Below are positions 47,502 to 56,858 of a stretch of DNA of 64,000 nucleotides, in pieces. The notes under the pieces were generated by a model. It was given only the letters and a program-made list of their open reading frames with translations, had not been told where the DNA came from and searched no databases. The first letter of the stretch is position 1. Every line of letters starts with the position of its first letter. Source of the stretch: Rhynchopus euleeides (lineage: Eukaryota; Euglenozoa; Diplonemea; Diplonemida; Diplonemidae); assembly GCA_963210315.1 (NCBI GenBank), contig OY723308.1, positions 1 through 64,000 of the forward strand, read 5' to 3'. A program made the translations under genes and the position numbers.

Positions 47502-48709
47502 CAGGGCTGTTCCTAACTGGGGGGCTTGTTCCCCACTTTCAGGATTCTGAACTTTTTTTCTAAGAATTTTTGTAAGGGGAAAAAAAGTTTTTTTCTAAGA
47601 ATTTTGTTAGGGGAATTTTTTTCTAAGGTTGTTTCGCAGAGGAAAAAACTTTTTCTAAGTTTTCCCCAGTCGACAGGGCGCGCACAAGGATGGAAGGGAA
47701 GTCTGTCCCACGTACCGTTCGCCTTGCTGGCCAACTGGAGAGCCAGACGTTCACTACCGTGGCCTCCGGCGGCTGGGGGGCTCCGCCCCCCAGACCCCCC
47801 TGTGGCGTACGTCTCGTACTCAAGTCCTTCGAATCCCATCAAGTCGGGGTCCAACCACTCCAGTCGCCTCTGAGGACGCAGCCAACTCGCACAGAATCTG
47901 TACGCCCACACGAACAGATGTTCGCTACCGTGGCCTCCGGCGGCTGGGGGGCACCGCCCCCCAGACCCCCAATGTAGCGTGTGCCCGTCCATCTATCTCA
48001 CTTCCCCGGGTACAGTGCAGCGTAGGAGGTCAGCGCCGCATCCATGAAGCGCTTCTTCGAAGCCTGACTGACATCGGACAGGAGGTCGGGCTTCCCCACC
48101 TGGGAGGTACACTTGCCGCGTTCGCGACATGCGTGACACGCGACACGCTCCCTGAAACGTGAGTGTGCCTTGCTAACACGGGCATTTCAACGGTCTGCCG
48201 GCGACCGTTCCCCAAACCAGTAAACCAGCAGTTTTGGAAAATCGGAGAGATCACCCTACTGCGCTGAATATGGTGCGCACCATTGCAAAAATCCCCGGGA
48301 GCTTTTGGGCTTTCAGACCTGAAGGGGCCAGCAGGTGGGTGGCGTCGGGGAGTGGCAGCTTTGTAACTGTCCTCCAGCTGCTGGCATGTCCAGCCCTGCG
48401 AGAGTGCCAAGGTGTATTGAGTCCCTGCGGAGCACAACCCCCGATGAGAACGAGCGCCAGGTGATCCTCATTCATTTTCAGCTGTAACGCGCATGAGGGG
48501 CACTCTCTGCCGCAAGCATCTCTGGGCATCACTCGAGAGCTGTCACATGATGACGCGGAGAGAAATCAGAGAAAAAGTCCCGCCTGACGGGCACGCGCCT
48601 GGAAACTGTGGGGGGGCGAGCAAAAAATCCCTTGTAAAAATTCTTAGAAAAAACCTGGTTCCCCGACCCAAAAAACCTGGAAAAAGGGCTCGTTCCCCGC
48701 CCAGGCCTG
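47502..48709. mobile_element. hAT-like non-autonomous element D (1208 bp), nested in B
   Basis: Flanked by the exact 8-bp direct repeat ctttagac (47494-47501 and 48710-48717). The ends are short inverted repeats (cagggctg at 47502, reverse complement of caggcctg at 48709; one mismatch). Subterminal inverted copies of ttctaagaatttttgtaag occur near 47564-47585 and 48628-48650. Carries two cassette copies. No transposase. It inserted about 50 bp from the right end of B, so it is younger than B. Confidence 0.83.
47759..47970 (+). repeat. GC-rich cassette, two copies in element D
   Basis: Cores at 47759-47800 and 47930-47970, plus orientation, preceded by gttc(a/g)ctacc. The second has one change in the loop (gcaccgcc). 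Confidence 0.9.
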
Positions 48710-48777
48710 CTTTAGACCCCCTATAAAATGCTCTGAACTCCTCCGACTCCTCCGGTCGCGAGAACACTGCCCCTCAC

Positions 48778-49632
48778 CCCCCACCCCTGTTCTTTCCACA
48801 CCCACAGGGAGCCGAGGCGTTCACTCCATGACAAAGCCTGGGCCTGCCGGCGGAGTTCGTTAGCGCCTGGCGGAGTAGGGTGTGTGGGGAGAGGGGCCGG
48901 CGCACAGACAAACCACAGAGAAGGCTGTTGAGTAGGGAGCGACACCCCCCCTCATGGCTCACCCCCCCCCCCCCCACCACCACCACCACCTCTCTGTTGC
49001 GCTGCGCAGAGCAAAAAAACACTCCTTCCCCCGTTCAAAACAAACAAGGCAAAAGAAAGAGGCGCGATGAAAACCCGGGAGCCGGGGGCTGATTGCATAC
49101 CCACCTCCTCTCTCCTGGCTGCACGGGGCGAAACGGTATCAAACACCCTTGTTGTGTGTGCGGGAGGGGAGGGGAGGGGGGGGGATACCGGATGCTTGCC
49201 GCTGCAGAAGAGAAGAAGCTCCATCCCGCCCCCCCACCCCCCCACCCACAACCCGCAAGCCCGTGAGCAAGAGCTGTAGCAACCACCTGCCCCTCTGTCC
49301 CACTCCCCCCCCCCCCTGCCTTTTGACAACACAGCAGCGCTAAAAAAGGCTCGCGAAAACACGGCACCAAAGAAACACGCAAGAGGGTGTGGAGACCCAC
49401 ACCCCTGCATGACCCTGGGAACCGTGTCTGCCCAACCTTCGCAATACCATGTTCTGGCTGGGGGGGGTGCTGTCCTTGCTGGCTTGCCTGAGGTGGGGTG
49501 GGAGGGGATGCACCCCGCTTGTTCCTCAGGAAGGGTGTGTGGTGGGTGGGGCTGCACCCCGCCTCAGGGCAGCACGGAGACTGTGGGTCCTGCGGCCTGT
49601 CTCGGAGAGCCCCACGCTGTTGGCTGTCAGCC
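48778..49632. other. Intergenic region, no supported gene
   Basis: G/C homopolymers and CAC repeats (48963-48990, 49160-49183, 49230-49250, 49306-49318). 3' flank of the alpha/beta hydrolase gene; a further exon of that gene cannot be excluded. Confidence 0.5.
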
Positions 49633-50704
49633 TCACGGCGATGCCGGCGTCACGCTCGGGGTTCTCCTTGACTCACCCAGAGGGGAGGCTGGCCGGGCAG
49701 CGGGGAGGAAGCTGCGGATGCGCTGCTTCATGTCGTCGTCGAAGTTGAAGTTGTGCCCGCAGGGGCGTGTGTATAGCTTCACGCCGAGCTCGTCTGCGAG
49801 CTGCCGCGCGTGCTCGATGTTGACAATCGTGTCCTGTAAGGTGGGAGGGTGGTGAAGGAGTGGCAAAGAAGAAGGGGGTCCAGAGAGCGACTCTTGGGGT
49901 GGTGGTGGGGACTACATTACTGGCCTTAGCGTGTGAGATCAAACATCATACCTGAGTCCCATGGGCCATGAAAATCGGTACGTTGTGTTTCGCCCGCACC
50001 GCCTGCAAGTTGTGCCGGTTGTCGAAGATGTTGTACAGCATGCCCCGCGCAATCACCTCCGGCACGCCGTACTGCTGCGCGATCCTCGGGATGGAGTAGA
50101 ACGTCGACATCGCCACAATCGCAAGCGGGGGGCGCTTCGTCGCAACGGAAGCCGCCACACCACCCCCGACGGAGACCCCCATGTAGATAAGCCTGTCGGG
50201 GGAGAAGGACCCGACGTGCGACAGGGCTTCGAAGTGCTTCAGCACATCGCCGACAATCGCCTCTTCAATAGGTGTCCCTTCACTGCGGCCATACCCGCGG
50301 TACTCAGGGAGGAGCACATTGAAGCCCTCCTCGTTGAGCCACTCCACGATAGGCAGGTAGGCCGAGATGTACTCCCCGTTGCCGTGGAAGATGCACACTG
50401 TTGAGGCGGGCGCCTCGGATGCCGCCTGGAAGTACCACGCCTCCGACTTCCCCTCCTCGTCCCCCACCCACGTCACCCTGCAGTCCTGGGGTGGGTCGGC
50501 CTGCTCCTGCTCCTTCAGCAGCACCACGGGGAACAGGAGGTGCACCTGCACGCACCACAAGAAGCTCAGGTACACCGCGTAGGCCAAAGGCACAAGCATC
50601 ATGACCTGCGCACCCCCGCCCATGACAAGGAGCAGCACGAGGATCATGCAGCGGCCGAAAATGCCGCCAGCCCTGGATTCCCACGGCTCCATCGAGTCGT
50701 CCAT
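49633..50704 (-). CDS. Membrane-anchored alpha/beta hydrolase, ABHD13/BEM46-like
   Basis: Exons 50704-49952 and 49833-49633 with a 118-nt intron (gtatga...ttacag), phase 0, give 317 aa. The N-terminus has a long hydrophobic membrane anchor (about 19-63). The hydrolase core follows: oxyanion-region HGNG (107-110), nucleophile elbow GVSVGG with Ser178, Asp252 in HGTQDT exactly across the exon junction, and His278 in CGHNFNF. The triad is thus complete only in the spliced product, which supports the intron. Family members are serine hydrolases of the ER or plasma membrane (acyl-thioesterase or lipase-like), with poorly known substrates. The last roughly 20 residues are Pro/Ser-rich, and a GTGAGT near 49674 could be a further donor, so the 3' end is less certain. 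Element C lies 270 bp upstream of the start. Confidence 0.87.
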
Positions 50705-50973
50705 TGTGTAAGGATGTCGGGGCCCAAAGGGGGCGACCTTGGTGGAGGTGGAGGTGGGGGTGGTGAGGGGGGGGGAGGGGAGTGTTACCGGGGGTGTAGG
50801 GGTGTGGGAAAGGGGGCTGGGTCTTTGTATGGTGTGCAAAGCCAATACGTTGGGACTCCTGTGGGGGCTTGTTGCAATGCAATCGCGAGGGGTGGGGGGG
50901 GGGTGGGGGAGTGGGGGTGGGGGCGGCTCTTTCTTCGGGGAGGGGAGGGGAGGGGAGGGGGATGTGCCGGAGG

Positions 50974-52151
50974 CAGGTGTGGCTCTATTTTGGGGGTATT
51001 TTGGCCGATTTTCGAAATCCTATTTTGGTTTTTTTGCACTTTTTTTTGGGTGCTTTTTTGCACGATTTCTGTGCCTCAGACACAGATTTTGGTGTGAGTT
51101 TTGCGCTATTTTGATTCACTCGGCCTCACCGATGCATACGATTCGAAAAAATGGCGAAAAAATCGCTATCAACAACGGTGAACGAATGGAGGTAGATGGG
51201 GAAGTGGAAGGACACAGCACGCCCTCCCACTGCTCGCCACCTGTACACTACCTCTCTGTTCAAGGCGGTCAGTGCCTCTTGATGCTGCACACAAATCACT
51301 GTACATCCCAGGGCGCCTTCCTTGTGAGAATAGCGGAACCTCTGCGTTGCAGTTTGGTGGTTGAGGCCGGCGGTGGTGACTCACTTTGGTGACTGTGCTT
51401 CCTTCCCCCTGAGCTCGACCAGATCCAGGTCGACCTGGTGCTGTGTGGCTCCGGTGTGGTATCTCCTTGCTTCCTCGCACACATACACGTGGTTCCTCGC
51501 CACGGATGCCCACCAAGTGAACCCGAAACATATCACGGGCCCCGACGACCCTTTCGAGATGTCATAGCCGCAAGCCCGCAAACCCGATCGCATTCGCAAG
51601 GTGTTCGTCTCTGAGAGATTAGGCTCGGCCCAGCCTCCCGCGAGGTGTGAACCGATATGCCCAGCCCCGTACGCGCAAGCTTGGCTCCAAGACCAGGCAC
51701 AAGCCACAGGGGGGTCTGGGGGGCGGAGCCCCCCAGCCGCCGGAGGCCACGGTAGCGAACGTCTGTTGGCCTGGCTCCATAGTCGCATACGCTCAAGTAC
51801 AACACAACTGACAGATAGCACATGTCGCATGGGGGGGTCTGGGGGGTTCCGCCCCCCAGCCGCCGGAGGCCACGGTAGTGAACATCTGTTGGTTTGAGCT
51901 CGAGAGCAAGCCTCTCACACCACCGCCCTCCGACCCCCCTCTCCACCCCCAGGTGCAAATTTTTTTTGCATCCGGAAAATGTGTTCTTTTGACTGTTTGA
52001 GCACATCCAAGACCGGGAACATAAAAATTTTCGGCCAATACCAAGTAGGGTCACTATAAAATCCAAAGGAAAAAAGTGCAAAAAAAATAGTGCAAAAAAA
52101 TATTTTTTCCCCAAATTCCTATTTTCATTCCGTGAAATAGATACACGCCTG
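50974..52151. mobile_element. hAT-like non-autonomous element C (1178 bp)
   Basis: Flanked by the exact 8-bp repeat gccggagg (50966-50973 and 52152-52159). Imperfect inverted ends caggtgtggctctatttt and caggcgtgtatctatttc match at 14 of 18 positions. AT-rich tttttttgcac runs lie inside both ends in inverted orientation. It carries two cassette copies and a module at 51632-51915 that is the reverse complement of 45639-45966 in element A, at high identity with small indels. No transposase. It lies between the hydrolase gene and the 3' end of the next gene. Confidence 0.85.
51707..51873 (-). repeat. GC-rich cassette, two copies in element C
   Basis: Cores at about 51707-51750 and 51831-51873, reverse orientation. 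The second has a changed loop (ggttcc). Both are followed by ggtag(c/t)gaac. Confidence 0.9.
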
Positions 52152-52453
52152 GCCGGAGGGCCTGGTTATTTTTTTGTGTTGCACTTAATTCGTGCCGAAT
52201 TTTGCCGTGGGCACAACCACTCCAATCCACTCCACTCCACGCCCCCCCCTTCCGCCACGGAAGACAAACTGGCAACCTGCACCCACTTCAATCTATGGGC
52301 CCGAGACTATCGATCGGGACACGCCAGCATCAGCCTCAGTTGGGATCCCCCAAGTGCTGTGCTGTGCTGGGTATAGGGTGCGGAAGCTTGAGTGGAGGGA
52401 GAGAGAGCGGGGGGGGGGGGGGGGGGCAGCAACCTATCGATCAGACCCGATCA

Positions 52454-53671
52454 TCAGGATTCGTCCTCTGCCTCCGCCTCCGTCTCCTTCTTCTTCTTCT
52501 TGCCCTTCTTGCCCTTCTTCTTCCCCTTCTTCTTGCTCTTCTTCTCGGAGTCCTTCTTCGCCTGCTGCTCCTTCTTCTCCTTCTCCTTTGCCTCCCGCTC
52601 TGCCTTCTTCAACTCGGCCAGCTCCTTATAGAACTCCGCATCGACGGTGTCAATCGCTGCGCTGAACAGCTGCTCCAACTTCTCCACAATCTTAAGCTGA
52701 CCTGCTGCATACCTCGCGAGGGGTGTGGAGGGAATCTTATCAATCTTCCCGGCGTCACCGAAGATCCTCCCGATGGCATTCTTGAAGAGGACCGAACCCT
52801 TCTTATAGACCTTCTTCTCGAAGTCGGCGGTGCCGACACAGGCAAACATCTCTTTGGCTGTCGGCTTGTCGCCACACCCGATCGTGATCTTTGCGTCAGA
52901 CATGGTGCCGAGCCCGATGGAGCGGACCACCTCATCAGGCGTGGCGTCGACACCGCTGGGGACGCAGGTGGACTGCGGGATGTCCGACTTCGGGACCTTC
53001 TCCCCCCAGCGGTCCTTCAGAGACACGGTGTAGCAGTCCTCCGCCCCCTCGGCTGCCTCCTTATAGCGCAGCAGCTGTGCCAGGAGGGGCGTGGCGGCAG
53101 CCGGCTCGTCGGCAACCCTGTCGACAACACGCACGCTGCCACCCTCCATCCGCTGCAGGATGTAGCGCGACGTGTCGCGAGGGCTCAGGAAGGGGATCAG
53201 CACGGGGGCACCCTGCAGCACAAAGGCATGTGCCCCGACGAAGGCGCGCAGGTCGAGGTATCTGGATTCGCTGATCTCACCGAAAAGGGTCTGCCAGATG
53301 GCAGGCACGCTCCGCGAGAGGGCAGCGTGCTCCTGCTGCAGCTGCAGGTAGGTGTTCTTCAGCCCGAAGAAGGCTGCAGGGGGCACAGGGGCAGGCTTCT
53401 TCTTGTTGAGAACGTATTTCCGCAGGACTGCGTCCTCCTCCAGCAGGGCTGCAGAGCCTGCCAGCCACTTCGCAATGTCCGAGTCGCCCTGCAGGTCTTT
53501 CTGGTGCAGCCACGCGACGAGCCTGTCCACGCCGCCCACCGCCTCGGGCCCTTCACACTCGCTGCCGTACACCACGTCGCCCTTCGGGATCTCCGCATTC
53601 CGCAGGCTGCCCCCCTCCCAGCTCCCCCACGACACGGCGGACGCCAGCAACGCCAGCCCCAGCGCAGCCAT
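52454..53671 (-). CDS. Secretory-pathway protein with long Lys-rich C-terminus (unrecognised)
   Basis: Single exon, 405 aa from the ATG at 53671, chosen because it opens a signal peptide (MAALGLALLASAVSWGSW). The lumenal part (about 20-330) holds scattered Cys (for example SECEG, EDCYT, STCVP, GCGDK, FACVG) and mixed helix/strand sequence of no family I recognise. It is followed by a coiled, charged segment and a polybasic tail of KKGKK blocks with an acidic end (TEAEAEDES). Upstream in-frame codons to 54001 exist but lack coding character. The tail is reminiscent of ER or nucleolar basic proteins; no function is assigned. The 294-bp gap before it holds the edge of element C and a G run near 52411-52427. 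Confidence 0.75.
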   Translation of the reverse strand: MAALGLALLASAVSWGSWEGGSLRNAEIPKGDVVYGSECEGPEAVGGVDRLVAWLHQKDLQGDSDIAKWLAGSAALLEEDAVLRKYVLNKKKPAPVPPAAFFGLKNTYLQLQQEHAALSRSVPAIWQTLFGEISESRYLDLRAFVGAHAFVLQGAPVLIPFLSPRDTSRYILQRMEGGSVRVVDRVADEPAAATPLLAQLLRYKEAAEGAEDCYTVSLKDRWGEKVPKSDIPQSTCVPSGVDATPDEVVRSIGLGTMSDAKITIGCGDKPTAKEMFACVGTADFEKKVYKKGSVLFKNAIGRIFGDAGKIDKIPSTPLARYAAGQLKIVEKLEQLFSAAIDTVDAEFYKELAELKKAEREAKEKEKKEQQAKKDSEKKSKKKGKKKGKKGKKKKKETEAEAEDES

Positions 53672-54022
53672 CTTCCAACAAAACAGGTGTAGGGTCTCGG
53701 GGCAGGCCCTGGCCCTGGTGTGTCCGCTTCCTCCTGCAGGGGGCGGGGAGAATATGCTGGGGGGGCAGTGATGGACTGTTGAAACGTGCCAAACCCTCGT
53801 TGAACAAAATTGGTTGACGGCGTGTTTATCGCCATGATGGAAGTTTGCTGTGCTCCTGCTGGTCTGGTCGAGAGTGCCCGTTGCAATCTGGGAGGGGGGG
53901 CGGGGGGGGCTGGGCATCAGCACCACTACGGTGAGCTTCGTCGTGGCTGTGTCGCAGGAGGGCCACCCACCCCTGAGGCTAGCACACACAGGCTGAGACA
54001 CACTGCACCACCACCAGTTGGG
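53672..54022. other. Intergenic spacer
   Basis: Between two minus-strand genes. Contains a G run near 53890-53910; no gene or repeat noticed. Confidence 0.6.
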
Positions 54023-56164
54023 CTACCAGTTGCCTTCCGGCTCCCCCTCGTCGGTGTTATCGGAGTCGGACTCCCTGTTGGGATCCTTTGAGCGGGAGAT
54101 CGCTGCCACCATCTGCTTCTGCTTCGCACGGCCCAGGTAGAGCGACACGAGGGTGCCGATCCCTGTCCAGGCCCTGTTGCAGGACAGGGGTGTCAGCCCG
54201 TTGATGAAAGAGTCGTACTCCGCATCGAAGGTCACATCGTATGTGTCGTCCTCTCCTGCCGCGGCAGGGGAGGGGTCGTAGAGCCCACTGTCGTCCTCTG
54301 CGTATGTCTGTTGGATGGTTTTAAGCGTGTGCAGCACGCGGGCAGCGCGTCGTTCCACTGGGCGCTTCTTCTCGACAGCCTTGTTGGTGAGTTTGTCCAG
54401 CTTTCCAAGCTTGCCGGCCATGTTCTCACAGCTGGTGAAGTGCCAGCAGTCCATCGTCAGGTGGCTGTAGCATTCATAGAGCAGGAAGAGAGAGCACAGC
54501 ACCTTCAGCAGCTTCCCGTTGAAAAGGGGTGTGTTCATGAAGTCGTTGGTGAGCGTCGCCGTCACCGTAGGAGTGTGTGCCAGCAGGTTGAGGGGCGGGG
54601 CGTTGAAGGGGGGGGCCAAGAAGCAGGCGCGCATCTTCTCCACGGTGGTGGCCCCCTCGTCCTGCGGGGCGTTCTCCTTTGCGAGCATCGTCAGGAGGGA
54701 CTCCAGCACCGAGATGTGTTCTGTCGCGAGGTCGGCGATGGTGAGGGGATAGCGGCAGTCCGTCTGCTCCTTCACCCACACCACGATGAGCTCTTCGACA
54801 GCGCGTGCCAGGAGGAGTGGGAACTTGAGCTGTGCCCTGCACGTCACCACAACCTCTTTGAGGTTCGCAGACTGGTACAGCAGGGCCTTGCTTGGCGCCA
54901 CACGTGTCAGGTAGCCGGGAGACAGCTCCTGCAGCAGCGTCACCTTAGAGTCGATGACAGCCTGCAGTGTCGTCGCCAGTGCAGTCTTCTGATCAATCTG
55001 TGACTTGAGTTCGCGCTCCTTCTGGCGGAAGGACTCCGCGGCAGCGAGGTATGACTGCTTGCTGGTCAGCAGCTCCCCCTCGAGCTGGTTGATCTCTTCG
55101 CCCTTCGAGGCGGTCACAGCATCCAGCTTTGCCTCCAGCGACTTCACAAGCGGCCCAAGCCTTTTATTCGCGTCGTCCAGCAGGCACTTCTCCCGCTCGG
55201 TTCGGTTGGCGCGTGCCCACTGGCCCCAGTAGGTCAACGCCCTCCGCATCTTGTTCTTGCGGAAGAAGTTTGCCACCAGCGCCACAAGGGCTTTGTTCTG
55301 CGACTTCGACACCTTGCTGTGCTTCCGCCACGACGTGAACACAAACCCCTTGATCTTCAGACGGTATGTATCCAGCGCACAGTTCAACACCCTATGCAGG
55401 GCACGCAAAGACGTCTTCTGCCGTTCGATCTGACCCCGCGACCGGGCATACCACAGCAGCGAGTAGTCGTACAGCTGGAAGTATGTGGCAACACACCCCG
55501 GCTCCACGACACTCTCGATCTCTGCAGCATATGCAGCGTGCTGCGGGTCCCGGCAGTGCTGCGCATCGGGTGTGCTGAAGATGCTGTCGTGCAGCTGCTG
55601 CAGTGCCCAGGTATACGCACGCCCCGACCGGTGCTCCACCAGAGCGCTGATCTTCTTGATCATCTGCATCGCAGCCTCGATCCGCATCAGCTTCCCCGCC
55701 ACCGTGTGCCCAGGGCTCTTCGACGCGACGGACATCGTCATATCGGCCCAAACCTGCACCGACTGGAAGCGTGCGCCTTCATCCTCAAACCTCTCCTGCC
55801 ACTCCACCACCTGCCTGTGCGCCCTGCGGTAGTGGCTCAGGCACGCAGCCTCTGCCCGGCAGGCCTCTGGCGACTCGGGTGCTTCATCATCTTGCGCGTC
55901 ATACTGCCCACCGATTGACAGCGCCAGCGCCGGCGCTGGCGGCTTCGGCACACGGGCCTGCGGCTGGTCCCCCTGCAGCTGACTCAGGTGCTCCTGAGCC
56001 TGCGGCTGCACCACAGCCCGACGCGGTGTGGTGCCTGTGTTAGCGAGCTTCACCTGCCTCCGCCGCGCGCTGCCCAACCTTGGTGACAGGTCAAACCGCC
56101 GCAGCCCTTCGATCTGGATGAACGTCGACGGGGTCGACGTCAGCCCGCTAGCCCTCACCTCCAT
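54023..56164 (-). CDS. Large helical/coiled-coil protein with Sfi1-like Trp motifs (unrecognised)
   Basis: Single exon, 713 aa from the ATG at 56164. Codons further upstream to 56506 are open but overlap the repeated tandem-array flank and look noncoding. The N-terminal 100 residues are disordered and Pro/Gln-rich. A helical region follows with FVFTSWRKHSK and RRALTYWGQWARANR, about 35 residues apart, resembling the F..W pattern of Sfi1/centrin-binding repeats. Then comes a coiled coil (about residues 330-420, e.g. KSLEAKLDAV, GEEINQLEGELL), a second helical domain, and an acidic C-terminus (ESDSDNTDEGEPEG). A cytoskeletal, centrosomal or flagellar role is plausible but inferred only from architecture. 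Confidence 0.75.
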   Translation of the reverse strand: MEVRASGLTSTPSTFIQIEGLRRFDLSPRLGSARRRQVKLANTGTTPRRAVVQPQAQEHLSQLQGDQPQARVPKPPAPALALSIGGQYDAQDDEAPESPEACRAEAACLSHYRRAHRQVVEWQERFEDEGARFQSVQVWADMTMSVASKSPGHTVAGKLMRIEAAMQMIKKISALVEHRSGRAYTWALQQLHDSIFSTPDAQHCRDPQHAAYAAEIESVVEPGCVATYFQLYDYSLLWYARSRGQIERQKTSLRALHRVLNCALDTYRLKIKGFVFTSWRKHSKVSKSQNKALVALVANFFRKNKMRRALTYWGQWARANRTEREKCLLDDANKRLGPLVKSLEAKLDAVTASKGEEINQLEGELLTSKQSYLAAAESFRQKERELKSQIDQKTALATTLQAVIDSKVTLLQELSPGYLTRVAPSKALLYQSANLKEVVVTCRAQLKFPLLLARAVEELIVVWVKEQTDCRYPLTIADLATEHISVLESLLTMLAKENAPQDEGATTVEKMRACFLAPPFNAPPLNLLAHTPTVTATLTNDFMNTPLFNGKLLKVLCSLFLLYECYSHLTMDCWHFTSCENMAGKLGKLDKLTNKAVEKKRPVERRAARVLHTLKTIQQTYAEDDSGLYDPSPAAAGEDDTYDVTFDAEYDSFINGLTPLSCNRAWTGIGTLVSLYLGRAKQKQMVAAISRSKDPNRESDSDNTDEGEPEGNW

Positions 56165-56858
56165 CGTGGGTGCATGCACCAGGCGCCTGCCCACGGCCTC
56201 AGCTGAGCAGATCCATGCGTGTGTATCGTGTAATGCCACCACACAACGTGGCTGGCCCCTGTAGCGCTGGGCGTCGCGTGGGTGTTCTGTGTGAGACCCG
56301 CCCACACCACTGCCACACATCCCGTTGGCTCCAAGGGTATGGGGAGTGTGGGTGGTGGAGGGGTTGGTTGGTGCTGATGCGTGCCTGTGTATGTCCCCGA
56401 CCTGTGCACACCCCGTCTGCAGCAGTTTGCGCAGTGGGACACACACGCACACCCGGCACAGCGACAGCAACGGCAACTCCGCAGACAGCGGAGACAGCAA
56501 AGGCATTCCAGAAGAGTGTCATCTGGGCATGGATCGGTTGTGAATCAGCAGAAGAGCGCAGGCAGGCTGCAGCTGGAGGGCGGGAACGGAAGGGACACGG
56601 CTGTTTGGTTGCTTGCACCGTGAGTGCAGCAGCAAAGCACCGTGTATTCCGTCCCCGTCTCCAGAGCAGAGACAATGCAAAGGGGCCAGCAGCAGCACAC
56701 AGACATCACGCTTTATGCATCTGCGCATAAGCGCGAGGCATGTGGCTGGCGTGCTGGCCTTGTCTTGTTGCCAGGAAACAAATGTCAAGGGTCAGAGCAG
56801 GAAAGATGGCGTGCAAACCGACAATGTACCGGACGGGAAGGAATGTAGTGCAAGTTAT
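56165..56858. other. Spacer between the coiled-coil gene and the tandem genes
   Basis: Holds the 5' flank of the coiled-coil gene and, from about 56410, the partial left-most spacer of the 1459-bp unit. No separate gene seen. Confidence 0.65.

Larger units (their letters stand above)
46199..48769. mobile_element. hAT-like non-autonomous element B (2571 bp including nested element D)
   Basis: Perfect 15-bp inverted ends (cagtgttctcgcgac at 46199-46213 and its reverse complement at 48755-48769), flanked by cccctcac at 46191-46198 and 48770-48777. Its own length without element D and the duplicated D target is about 1355 bp. No transposase frame. It contains three cassette copies, a cgcgccttcggcgcgcg hairpin near 46301-46320, and inner stretches (about 46716-46800) resembling its own right end inverted, which hints at an older rearrangement. 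Confidence 0.9.
45273..48777. repeat. Three copies of target site cccctcac delimiting two adjacent hAT-like insertions
   Basis: The octamer stands at 45273-45280, 46191-46198 and 48770-48777. It bounds element A on the left, sits between A and B, and bounds B on the right. The second insertion must have used a target copy made by the first. Confidence 0.88.

Noticed and set aside
49400-49680. Third exon of the alpha/beta hydrolase after a GTGAGT at about 49674
   Set aside because: The donor differs from the GTATG used by all other introns, and no acceptor with coding sequence downstream was convincing.
52202-53692. 496-aa plus-strand frame
   Set aside because: Antisense to the 405-aa gene with a signal peptide. 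It has poly-Leu/Ser stretches that simply mirror the Lys-rich tail.
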